NCBI GenBank assembly: GCA_012518155.1
Contig: JAAYTC010000120.1
Span: forward strand, 1-10,250
DNA: 10,250 bases
Direction of reading: 5' to 3'
DNA from: Bacteroidales bacterium
Lineage (GTDB): Bacteria; Bacteroidota; Bacteroidia; Bacteroidales; Dysgonomonadaceae
Under the pieces are notes generated by a model that did not search any database, was not told the DNA's origin, and worked only from the letters and a program-made list of their open reading frames with translations. A program made the translations under genes and the position numbers. Positions 1 to 6,799 of the stretch are shown here, piece by piece (the stretch's first letter is position 1; the number at the start of each line of letters is the position of its first letter).

Positions 1-2
1 CT

Positions 3-1175
3 ATGGATGCTCAAATAGAAATTACTATGAAACAAGAAGAAGGAAAAAAAGACTCTTCGCACGACGACAAACTGGTAACAGTGGCTATTCACACGTATGA
101 AAAAGCACATATATTGAAATCGATCTTGGAGTCGGAAGGTATTCCCGCTGTAATCCACGGGATTAAAATGATAGAACCGGTTTCTCCCGGTAATGTACGG
201 GTGCGTATCAAAGAAAGCGACCTCCCACAGGCCCTTCGAGTAATAGAGCAGGTGGATTTAACAGAACGCATCGAAAAAAAGGAACCGATTGAGCCCGTGA
301 ATGAAATACTTGTTCCCGTGGATTTTTCCGATTATTCATTTATGGCTTGCGAATTTGGCTTTCGACTCGCGAGCGATATGAATTGTCGCGTGAAGTTGAT
401 GCATGCCTTTTTCACTCCTTTTTATCCGGCCTCCGTGCCTTTTGGAGACTCGTTCACGCTACAAGCAACCGATAAGGATGTTTACCATGATGTAAAGGCT
501 AAAATGGAACAAGAGATGAACCGGATGGTGGAGAAGGTGGAGGAAAAAATTGTCACAGGGCAGCTTCCAGATGTACCTTACAAAACAGCACTGGTGGAGG
601 GCCTTCCGGAGGAGGAGATTATCGGTTACTCCAAGAAAATAGGGCCGACTGCTATCGTGATGGGAACGAGGGGCAAGAACGCGAAGGAGCTGGATTTGAT
701 AGGAAGTGTTACTGCCGAGGTTATGGATGGCTCAAGAACGCCTGTTTTCGCGATACCAGAAGGATCGAAGGTGAAGGATTTGTCGCGGATGAAAAACGTG
801 GTCTTTCTAACTAACTTTCGTGAGCGTGAATTTAAAGCGTTTGAGATTATGATGAAATTCTTGAAGCATTATCCGGTTAAAGTTTTTCTCGCTCATATAG
901 CGAAAAAGGAAGATGTGTGGAACGAGATCAAACTGTCTGGGATACAGAAGCACCTTTCGGAACGCTACCCGCAGCTGCAGACCGAATACCGGTTAATTGA
1001 CCAGAACGTGGGACTTGAGGAGACCTTGGAGAAGTTTGTAGTGGATAACGAGATTGATATGATTTCTCTCTCAAGTTCACGGCGAAATATTTTCGCGCGG
1101 ATGTTTAACCCGGGTATTGCACGGAGGATGCTGTTTCATTCCGATACTCCATTGCTGATCATCAAGGGGCTGTAA
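3..1175 (+). CDS. DUF2007-like domain fused to two universal stress protein (UspA) domains
   Basis: Cytoplasmic protein of 390 aa with three parts. Residues about 24-85 resemble DUF2007, a small putative signal-transducing domain (VAIHTYEKAHILKSILESEG, then the VRVRIKESDLPQALRVIE region). Residues about 99-252 form a UspA domain that opens with EILVPVDFSD and carries a textbook nucleotide-binding motif G-2x-G-9x-G-S (G221, G224, G234, S235), so ATP binding is likely. Residues about 263-390 form a second Usp-like domain (KNVVFLTNF... ending TPLLIIKGL) in which the matching loop is SLSSSRRNIFARMFNPG, without the canonical glycines, so it probably no longer binds nucleotide. Usp proteins are linked to stress and energy-state responses; the exact role here is unknown. 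The ATG at 3 sits at the window edge, so the true start may lie upstream. Met9 (ATG at 27) is a possible later start. No Shine-Dalgarno is visible. The gene converges on the skp cluster. Confidence 0.85.
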   Translation: MDAQIEITMKQEEGKKDSSHDDKLVTVAIHTYEKAHILKSILESEGIPAVIHGIKMIEPVSPGNVRVRIKESDLPQALRVIEQVDLTERIEKKEPIEPVNEILVPVDFSDYSFMACEFGFRLASDMNCRVKLMHAFFTPFYPASVPFGDSFTLQATDKDVYHDVKAKMEQEMNRMVEKVEEKIVTGQLPDVPYKTALVEGLPEEEIIGYSKKIGPTAIVMGTRGKNAKELDLIGSVTAEVMDGSRTPVFAIPEGSKVKDLSRMKNVVFLTNFREREFKAFEIMMKFLKHYPVKVFLAHIAKKEDVWNEIKLSGIQKHLSERYPQLQTEYRLIDQNVGLEETLEKFVVDNEIDMISLSSSRRNIFARMFNPGIARRMLFHSDTPLLIIKGL

Positions 1176-1212
1176 CTAGTGTTTCGTCGCGCGTGTATGA
1201 CGGTGCCACAAA

Positions 1213-1243
1213 AAAAGGATCTCTCAAAACTGGAGATCCTTTT
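1213..1243. terminator. Bidirectional rho-independent terminator between convergent genes
   Basis: The sequence forms an 11-bp perfect stem: AAAAGGATCTC (1213-1223) pairs with GAGATCCTTTT (1233-1243) around a 9-nt loop. The GC-containing core GGATCTC/GAGATCC is flanked by A-tracts on the left and T-tracts on the right, so each strand reads hairpin followed by U-tract. It lies 37 bp after the stop of the + strand Usp gene and 42 bp after the stop of the minus-strand skp gene, as expected for a shared terminator of two convergent transcripts. Confidence 0.9.
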
Positions 1244-1285
1244 GTTTGTATTGCAGTAGCTACCGCGTAAGCTTGGTTTTACTGA

Positions 1286-1780
1286 TTAAATGCCGAGCTT
1301 CGTTTTCACCAACTGGGTAATGTCTTCAGCGGTTGGGCTCACGTATACTACGCTCGCCACGTCGAAAACATAGGTGTAGTTGTTTTCGGCTCCTACCGAT
1401 TGAATGGCATCGTGAATTTTTTTGTTAACGGGCTCCAATAGCTGTTGTTGCAACTGGTTCATCTCTTGCTGGCTATTTTGTTGGTACACTTGAAACCTCT
1501 CTTGAAGTTGAGTCAGTTGTTTGAGCTGGTCTTGCTGAATTGCTTCGGAAGTAGCCGGGTTACTTTCGAACTCCTCTAGTTTCTTATTGTACTCTTCAAT
1601 CAGCGCTTGCCCGTTTTTGTTAATCTCTTCTTGCTTGGTGCTAAGTTGTGTTTCAATACTAGATAGTTCAGGCATAGAGGTGAAAATCTCCTGCGTGTTG
1701 ATGTATCCAATTTTTACATCCTGCGCCACGGCCGCCAAAGGAGCCAATGCGATACAAACGATTAGTAATTTCTTTAACAT
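1286..1780 (-). CDS. Skp/OmpH-family periplasmic chaperone, Gln-rich paralog (last gene of cluster)
   Basis: 164 aa, usual for the OmpH/Skp family. A signal peptide covers about residues 1-20 (KK, hydrophobic run, then AAVAQ). The start of the mature protein, VKIGYINTQEIF, matches the family's first beta strand (VGYVNTQ type). Residues 40-118 form a long predicted coiled coil, the tentacle of the Skp jellyfish. The C-terminus (YTYVFDVASVVYVSPTAEDITQLV) is the second half of the body domain. Skp trimers hold unfolded outer-membrane proteins in the periplasm and hand them to BamA, encoded two genes upstream. The coiled coil is unusually Gln-rich: 15 Gln in residues 82-113. By my count the mature protein is acidic, unlike the basic E. 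coli Skp. It follows its paralog by 65 bp and has its own promoter-like box. The ATG at 1780 gives a clean signal peptide. Confidence 0.92.
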   Translation of the reverse strand: MLKKLLIVCIALAPLAAVAQDVKIGYINTQEIFTSMPELSSIETQLSTKQEEINKNGQALIEEYNKKLEEFESNPATSEAIQQDQLKQLTQLQERFQVYQQNSQQEMNQLQQQLLEPVNKKIHDAIQSVGAENNYTYVFDVASVVYVSPTAEDITQLVKTKLGI

Positions 1781-1825
1781 GATTTCTGTTCGTAATTTAA
1801 ATTTATAATTTCTTAAAAATGGCTA

Positions 1826-1833
1826 CAAAGATA
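1826..1833 (-). promoter_or_regulatory. Bacteroidota -7 promoter box ahead of the second skp gene
   Basis: The minus strand reads TATCTTTG, an exact match to the Bacteroidota primary-sigma -7 consensus TAnnTTTG. A TTAG at 1857-1854, one mismatch from the -33 consensus TTTG, lies 20 nt upstream, overlapping the end of the first skp gene. A start about 7 nt downstream would leave a leader of roughly 40 nt before the ATG at 1780. The consensus is established knowledge; promoter activity here is inferred. Confidence 0.6.
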
Positions 1834-1845
1834 AACCATTTATTT

Positions 1846-2358
1846 TTAATAGCCTAACCTTGAGAGTACTTGATCGCTTATGTCGATACCGGGAGAGGCG
1901 AAAATAATGGAGGTCGCGGAAGCTCTATCCACCACTACCGTGTAGCCCGAGGCAGTAGCAATCTCTTTTACTGCTTCGTAGATGCCGTCTTGTATGGGTT
2001 TTATAAGTTTTTCACGCCGTTTAAACAGTTCACCTTGAGCACCAAAGTAGGTGTTACGAAGTTCCTGTATCGCGTTTTCTTTGGACACAATCTCGTTTTC
2101 TCTCCTCGTTTTTTCTTCGCCGGCAAGCGAAGCAAGGTCGGCCTGATACTTTTTATACATCGCATCCACGGCCTCTACCTCTTTGTCAACTTCGCTTTGC
2201 CACTGTTTCGACAGCGATTCAAGTTGCTTATTGGCATTTTCATAACCGGGGATTCTGTCGAGGATATATTCCATATCAATCAAAGCATATTGTTGCGCGT
2301 TTGTACTGCCGAGCGCGAACACCATAAATAGGCTGATAAAAAACAATGTTTTCTTCAT
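1846..2358 (-). CDS. Skp/OmpH-family periplasmic chaperone (first of tandem pair)
   Basis: 170 aa. Signal peptide at residues 1-21 (MKKTLFFISL..., cleavage near STNAQ). The mature protein begins QYALIDMEYILDRIPGYE, the family's N-terminal beta strand and helix. Residues about 40-120 are a heptad-like, charged coiled coil rich in Lys, Glu and Arg, and the tail YTVVVDRASATSIIFASPGIDISDQV completes the body domain. The predicted role is to bind unfolded outer-membrane proteins after Sec export and deliver them to BamA, encoded immediately upstream. The pair with the next gene is a familiar Bacteroidales arrangement, and divergence from the Gln-rich partner suggests distinct clients or a mixed oligomer (inference). 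A 137-bp gap separates it from bamA, the largest gap in the window. The start is ATG, preceded by an A/T-rich stretch with no Shine-Dalgarno. Confidence 0.93.
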   Translation of the reverse strand: MKKTLFFISLFMVFALGSTNAQQYALIDMEYILDRIPGYENANKQLESLSKQWQSEVDKEVEAVDAMYKKYQADLASLAGEEKTRRENEIVSKENAIQELRNTYFGAQGELFKRREKLIKPIQDGIYEAVKEIATASGYTVVVDRASATSIIFASPGIDISDQVLSRLGY

Positions 2359-2397
2359 ATTATTGTTGTTTTTATTATTACTCTGTACGAAAAGGGG

Positions 2398-2439
2398 GTG
2401 TCATGCCCCATATCGTGTCTGAAACTGTAATAATGACAC
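2398..2439. repeat. Imperfect palindromic region in the bamA-skp gap
   Basis: GTGTCAT (2398-2404) and ATGACAC (2433-2439) are perfect 7-bp inverted repeats 28 nt apart. A short GGGG (2395-2398)/CCCC (2406-2409) pair overlaps the left arm, giving two mutually exclusive weak hairpins. They lie in the 137-bp gap between bamA and the first skp gene. No U-tract follows, so this does not look like a terminator. It could be an RNA processing or operator site, or chance. Confidence 0.3.
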
Positions 2440-2495
2440 AAGCTGCTGCGATTCGTTTACCCTCGGCTCAATAAATAATGTTAAAGAGAGGTGTG

Positions 2496-5204
2496 TCAGA
2501 ACTCTTGCCCGATGATAAAATGGAATTGGCTACCGCCTCTATCTCTCGTTCCTCTGCCATACACGGTATCGAACCCGTAGGCCCAGTCGATCCCCATCAA
2601 TCCTATCATGGGGAGGAAAATACGTGCGCCCACGCCGGCTGATCTTTTCAGGTCGAACGGGTTTAAATCTTTTATCTGCCACCAAGCATTTCCCGCTTCC
2701 AGGAACGCTACACCATAAATGGTGGAGTTGGGTTCCAAGATAAAGGGATATCGAACTTCCAAGCCTAATCTCGTGTAGGCACGTGCTTGGGTAGCAATGC
2801 TATTGTTCTCATATCCTCGCAATGCGATGTTCTCGGTTGCAAAAGTACTTGTATAACCTGTCATACCGTCCCCTCCCACGTCGAATGTTTCGAACGGAGT
2901 AAGTTTATCTTTGTTGTAGTGGCCCAGCAGCCCGAATTCCACGCGGGTAGCAATAACCGGCGTACGTGTCACCGTGAGAGGTGCTAGAGGAGTATAGGTA
3001 CGTATTTTCAACTTCCACTTGTGATACTCGTTCCACTTATATTTCGCGGGATCACTGTATGCCATGCTCTGGTAGTTATTTTCGTCCCACAAGGAGAAAG
3101 GCGGGGTAGCGTCAACACTGAGCGTGAACTCCGAGCCTGTTCTCGTGTAGAGAGGATTGTCGATTGAGACCCGAGAAAGGGAAAGTCCCAACGTAACACT
3201 GTTGCTTGTGCCGGTGTGAAAGGGGAACTGATTGTAAGTCCAATTTTTCAGCCCGTAACGCTGGAACCCCAACGTGGCCATAACCTGGAAGTAGTCGTCC
3301 GGCCATTCGAGGCGCTTACCGTATCCCAACGACACCCCGAAGATATTAAATACCTGGTTCGGGTCGTACGCGTATTCCGCCATATCTTGGTAGCCGTACC
3401 CGCCGTACCCACCGTACCCGCCGTACCCACCGTACCCGCCGTACCCACCATACCCGCCATATCCACCGTATCCACCGTATCCACCGTATCCGTACATGTA
3501 GGGATCGAAGTAGCTGTTTTGCGCGTAGTAGTTGGTGTTAAGTCCCGTGTAGCGTGAATAGTACGCGTTTACTGAAAAGTGGTTTGGCCGTTTGCCACCA
3601 AACCATGGCTCGATAAACTGGAACTGGTACGATTGATAGTATTGACCGTTTGTTTGAGCACTTAAAACCAGCGTTTGTCCCTCCCCCTGCGGGATGATTC
3701 CGCGGTGCATCGAGGGGTTTAACAGGTTCTTTAGCGAGAAGTTGTTCAATCGAAGGCTCAGCCTTCCTACGAGCCCGGTTACTCCCCATCCGGCCGAGAA
3801 CTCGATCTGGTCGTTCCCTTTTGAGGTGAGCGGGTAGGTGATATCCACTGTTCCATCTTCGGGATTGGGATTAATTCCTCCCCCGATATCTGCAGAAAGT
3901 GCCTCGGGATCGAAGTGTCCCGTCTGGGCAATTTCACGAACAGAACGCAGCAAGTCGTCTTTACTAAACACCGCTCCCGGCTTAGTTCGTAGCTCACGAC
4001 GAATGATATCTTCGTAGAGTCGGTCGTTCCCTTGAATAATTACCCGCTTGATAGTCGCCTTGGGGCCTTCCACCACGCGAAGCTCTAAATCCACGGAATC
4101 GTTCACGATGTTGATCTCTATAGGATCAATGTTGGAGAATAGATAACCGTTGTTTTGATATAAATTGACCACGGCGTCTTCATCCACGACCAGCCTCTCC
4201 TGTAGCTTTTTCTGGTCATAAATGTCGCCAGAGGACATGTTTAAGAGCTGTGAAAGTTGGCTAGAGGGGTATTGAGTATTACCCACCCAGTTAATCGAGC
4301 GAATATGATAAAGGGGGCCTTCCTCGAGTTCGATCTCGATATTGACCGTTTTTTCATCGTGTTTGTAAACGGTGTCCCTTAATATTTCCACGTCGCGGTA
4401 CCCCTCCTCGTGGTATTTGTTGATGATATTCCTTTTATCTTCCGCGTAGAGGTCTTCCACGAACTTTTTTGGACGGAACAGGTTGACCAATTTGCCCCGC
4501 TCGTTTGTTTTTTTCATTGCTCGTTTCACGCGGCGGTCCGAGAGTGCCTCATTCCCATCGATGATTATGCTGTTGACCTTAAGTTTCTCTTTTTTATCTA
4601 CCGCGATTTCCAAAATCACTTGGTTTTGACCCGCGGTGTCGGGGTGCTGTAAAATCCGGACTTCGGCATCGCCAAATCCTTTTTCGTCGAAATAGCTTTT
4701 GATCATCAGCTCGGCACGGTCGATTTGTGGTGGCGTTATTTGGATCCCTTTCACGAAGCCGATTTTCTCTTCGATATCATCTTGCTCACCTTTTCGCATT
4801 CCCGAGTAACGGATGTCAGTCACCCGCGGCCGGTCGGTCAACCGTATCTCTAACCACACGCTATCGCCTTCCAACTTGGTTTGCAATATTTTCACGTCGG
4901 AGAAAAGGCCTTGACGCCAAAAGCGCTTCAAGGCACCTGATATATCATCCCCCGGAATCTGTATCTCTTGCCCTTTTGATAATCCGGAGAAACCCACGAG
5001 AACAAATTTTTGATCCTCGTACATAGTCCCTTCCACTCCAGTTACATCGATATCGGCAATATAGTACCGTTTTGGGGGAACCGTGTAGTTCACGATCAGC
5101 TTATCCGGGATGGAGGGAGAGATGGTATCATTGGTCTGTGCCCAAGACATTGCACCGGATAGCGTGGTGAATAGTAGAAGCAAATGAAATGTCCTCTTCA
5201 ACAT
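2496..5204 (-). CDS. bamA: BamA, outer-membrane protein assembly factor (Omp85 family)
   Basis: 902 aa, longer than E. coli BamA (810). Signal peptide at about 1-22 (cleavage near SWAQ). Five POTRA domains follow, at roughly 46-126, 127-206, 207-297, 298-381 and 382-463. Each shows the family pattern, for example IKRVIIQGNDRLYEDIIRREL in POTRA5. The 16-strand barrel spans about 465-902. It has an L6 motif of the (V/I)RG(F/Y) type, ALRGY with R796-G797-Y798, and ends in Phe (FIIGQEF), the usual outer-membrane signature. BamA is the essential insertase for beta-barrel proteins. Residues 573-602 are ten Tyr-Gly-Gly triplets inside what I align to extracellular loop 3, between strands matching E. 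coli beta5 (HFSVNAYYSRY) and beta6 (FNIFGVSLGYGKRL). The gene lies 47 bp after uppS and before two skp genes, so co-transcription is likely. Confidence 0.97.
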   Translation of the reverse strand: MLKRTFHLLLLFTTLSGAMSWAQTNDTISPSIPDKLIVNYTVPPKRYYIADIDVTGVEGTMYEDQKFVLVGFSGLSKGQEIQIPGDDISGALKRFWRQGLFSDVKILQTKLEGDSVWLEIRLTDRPRVTDIRYSGMRKGEQDDIEEKIGFVKGIQITPPQIDRAELMIKSYFDEKGFGDAEVRILQHPDTAGQNQVILEIAVDKKEKLKVNSIIIDGNEALSDRRVKRAMKKTNERGKLVNLFRPKKFVEDLYAEDKRNIINKYHEEGYRDVEILRDTVYKHDEKTVNIEIELEEGPLYHIRSINWVGNTQYPSSQLSQLLNMSSGDIYDQKKLQERLVVDEDAVVNLYQNNGYLFSNIDPIEINIVNDSVDLELRVVEGPKATIKRVIIQGNDRLYEDIIRRELRTKPGAVFSKDDLLRSVREIAQTGHFDPEALSADIGGGINPNPEDGTVDITYPLTSKGNDQIEFSAGWGVTGLVGRLSLRLNNFSLKNLLNPSMHRGIIPQGEGQTLVLSAQTNGQYYQSYQFQFIEPWFGGKRPNHFSVNAYYSRYTGLNTNYYAQNSYFDPYMYGYGGYGGYGGYGGYGGYGGYGGYGGYGGYGGYGYQDMAEYAYDPNQVFNIFGVSLGYGKRLEWPDDYFQVMATLGFQRYGLKNWTYNQFPFHTGTSNSVTLGLSLSRVSIDNPLYTRTGSEFTLSVDATPPFSLWDENNYQSMAYSDPAKYKWNEYHKWKLKIRTYTPLAPLTVTRTPVIATRVEFGLLGHYNKDKLTPFETFDVGGDGMTGYTSTFATENIALRGYENNSIATQARAYTRLGLEVRYPFILEPNSTIYGVAFLEAGNAWWQIKDLNPFDLKRSAGVGARIFLPMIGLMGIDWAYGFDTVYGRGTRDRGGSQFHFIIGQEF
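3399..3488 (-). repeat. Ten tandem 9-bp units encoding (Tyr-Gly-Gly)10 in bamA
   Basis: On the + strand the units are CCCGCCGTA, CCCACCGTA and close variants (CCCACCATA, CCCGCCATA, TCCACCGTA), ten in a row without interruption. The minus strand reads Tyr-Gly-Gly each time. The first units alternate GCC/ACC, giving an 18-bp higher-order period, and the last three are identical TCCACCGTA. That pattern is typical of growth by slippage or unequal crossing-over. Because the unit is 9 bp, copy-number changes keep the reading frame. Confidence 0.95.
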
Positions 5205-5251
5205 TGTGATGTATTTCTTTTTTTCAACTGTTTTGAATTCAGTGTGGTTAT

Positions 5252-6004
5252 TTATTTTGAATCAAAGTCTACCTGCTCACTGGTTTTTCCAAACCTGCGT
5301 TCACGTCCTTGAAAGTCGAGGATGGCGGCATAGAACTCCTCTTCCCCGAAATCAGGCCAAAAGGTTTCCGTGAAATAAAACTCCGCGTAAGCGCACTGCC
5401 ATAATAGGAAATTGCTTATTCGCTGCTCTCCTCCTGTGCGGATTAAGAGATCCGGATCGGGTATACCTCGGGTAGTTAAGTATTCACCCAAGATCTCTTC
5501 GTTAATATCTTCTTTCCGGAGAACTCCGTTTACTACATCATTTGTGATGTGGCGAGTTGCCCGGGCTATTTCCCATTTCGAAGAATAACTCAGCGCGATA
5601 ATTAATGTTAGCCCCGTGCTATTTTCCGTTTCCCGTATGCATTCATCTAAGGCGTTGCGTGCATGATCGGGTAAACGATCCCTATCCCCAATGGATTGGA
5701 TCCTCACGTTATTCTTTTTCAGCTCGCTGGTTTCTTCTGAAATGGCGTAAACCATTAAATTCATCAGCCCATTTACCTCCTCCGCCGGTCTGTTCCAGTT
5801 TTCGGTGGAAAAAGCATAGAGCGTGAGATAGGGAATAGCAATTTTAGAGGCAGCTTCTACCATTTTACGGATAGAACTTATTCCTTCCCTGTGGCCTTCT
5901 CCTCTACTAAGTCCCCTCGTTTTGGCCCAACGCCCATTCCCGTCCATGATGATAGCAACATGGGCGGGAAGGTGATTATTATCGATCTTGCCAATTAACG
6001 ACAT
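5252..6004 (-). CDS. uppS: Isoprenyl transferase / undecaprenyl diphosphate synthase
   Basis: 250 aa, the normal length for a cis-prenyltransferase. The enzyme adds eight isopentenyl units to farnesyl diphosphate to make C55-PP, the lipid carrier for peptidoglycan, LPS and capsule precursors, at the cytoplasmic face of the inner membrane. All signature regions are present. IIMDGNGRWAK (18-28) holds the catalytic Asp21 and the phosphate-binding loop, followed by R30 and H38. STENWNRP lies at 66-73 and SSKWEI at 141-146. The C-terminal block DLLIRTGGEQRISNFLLWQ (185-203) contains the diphosphate-binding arginines, followed by AYAEFYFTETFWPDF. ATG at 6004 leaves the usual short N-terminus. The gene starts 24 bp after the outer-membrane protein gene and precedes bamA by 47 bp, so it is probably part of one envelope operon. 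Confidence 0.97.
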   Translation of the reverse strand: MSLIGKIDNNHLPAHVAIIMDGNGRWAKTRGLSRGEGHREGISSIRKMVEAASKIAIPYLTLYAFSTENWNRPAEEVNGLMNLMVYAISEETSELKKNNVRIQSIGDRDRLPDHARNALDECIRETENSTGLTLIIALSYSSKWEIARATRHITNDVVNGVLRKEDINEEILGEYLTTRGIPDPDLLIRTGGEQRISNFLLWQCAYAEFYFTETFWPDFGEEEFYAAILDFQGRERRFGKTSEQVDFDSK

Positions 6005-6028
6005 ATCTTATTTCGGCTAATGTTTGAT

Positions 6029-6733
6029 TTAGTGACAAGGAGTTTCCCGTAAACCAAAATTCCATGTCAAGTAAATCAGTGCAAATGAATACCAATCCTG
6101 ATTTTTTAGGAAGCTACTTTCAATCCCAAAAGGAGCGTTTAAACTCCATTCCGAGGTATGCTCCGTTACGTCAAGATCGTCTCTAAATAGTTTTCGCATC
6201 GAGAACTCTGCCCCGACATTCATCCTATTGTTTAGCTTATATTTAAATCCCACCCCCAGAGGCACATTCAGTCCGACGAAAGGTTTTTCGCCGCCCGCGA
6301 ACGTGGCCCCTGCCCCCGCGAACAAGTAGGGTGTATAAGGCTTCGTGTCCAAATATTCATATCCATCGCTGTACCGGAAAAAGTGAAACTCCGCTTGTAT
6401 GCCTACATCTGCCAGAGATCGCTTAAAGGATTCCTGTTGATACCCTGGGAATCGGTTACCCGAGTCCTTCGTATCCCCTGAAATGACTCCTCCTAAAAAT
6501 GTAGCCTTCAAGGTCCATTGGAGGTTGAAGTTATATCGGTAGATACCCCCTCCGGCAGCTCCTGAATGGAAAAATAGCTTCGTCCTGTTGGCATCGCCCA
6601 AATAGAACGACGTTCCGACAGCACTCCCGGTCTCGTGCTTGAACTCTTGCGAAAAGAGCTCAACTCCTATCGAAGCATACATTAGCACGATAACGATGTA
6701 CCGGATCCGCATTCTCTTTATGTGAACATTCAT
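6029..6733 (-). CDS. DUF6089-like small outer-membrane beta-barrel protein
   Basis: 234 aa from the ATG at 6733. A GTG two codons upstream (6739) gives the longest frame, but the ATG is preferred; Met8 (6712) is also possible. An N-terminal signal peptide (KRMRIRYIVIVLMYASIGVELFSQ) is followed by alternating polar and hydrophobic strands typical of an 8- to 10-stranded barrel: GSAVGTSFYLGD, GGIYRYNFNLQWTLKATFLGG, DVGIQAEFHFFRYSD, TPYLFAGAGATFAGG, LGVGFKYKLNNRMNVGAEFSMRKLF, FALIYLTWNFGL. The pattern and position directly before uppS match the DUF6089 outer-membrane protein that I recall at this site in other Bacteroidales. A role in envelope assembly is guilt by association only; no enzymatic motif is seen. 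It ends 24 bp before uppS and follows the lipoprotein gene by 66 bp. An odd feature is the C-terminus ...LRETPCH, which adds a Cys and His after the final strand. Confidence 0.8.
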   Translation of the reverse strand: MNVHIKRMRIRYIVIVLMYASIGVELFSQEFKHETGSAVGTSFYLGDANRTKLFFHSGAAGGGIYRYNFNLQWTLKATFLGGVISGDTKDSGNRFPGYQQESFKRSLADVGIQAEFHFFRYSDGYEYLDTKPYTPYLFAGAGATFAGGEKPFVGLNVPLGVGFKYKLNNRMNVGAEFSMRKLFRDDLDVTEHTSEWSLNAPFGIESSFLKNQDWYSFALIYLTWNFGLRETPCH

Positions 6734-6799
6734 TTTCACTGTTTCATCTGTTTGTTTAACGTGAAATCAGCGTGTAAAGTATGTTCCGCTAAAGAATGT

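Noticed and set aside
1870..2331. A 153-aa + strand frame opposite the first skp gene
   Set aside because: It lies entirely antisense to a confident Skp gene, has no recognisable domain and no promoter, and its composition is what the complement of a coiled-coil gene would give.
3216..3557. Open frames on both strands across the 9-bp repeat, encoding Val-Pro/Thr- or Thr-Val-rich repeats
   Set aside because: A 9-bp repeat without stops stays open in several frames by construction. The bamA frame explains the region fully and these frames have no signal, domain or start context.
6774..6781. TACTTTAC on the minus strand as a promoter for the DUF6089-like gene
   Set aside because: It has two mismatches in the critical TTTG half of the -7 consensus, and the 66-bp gap is compatible with read-through from the lipoprotein gene.
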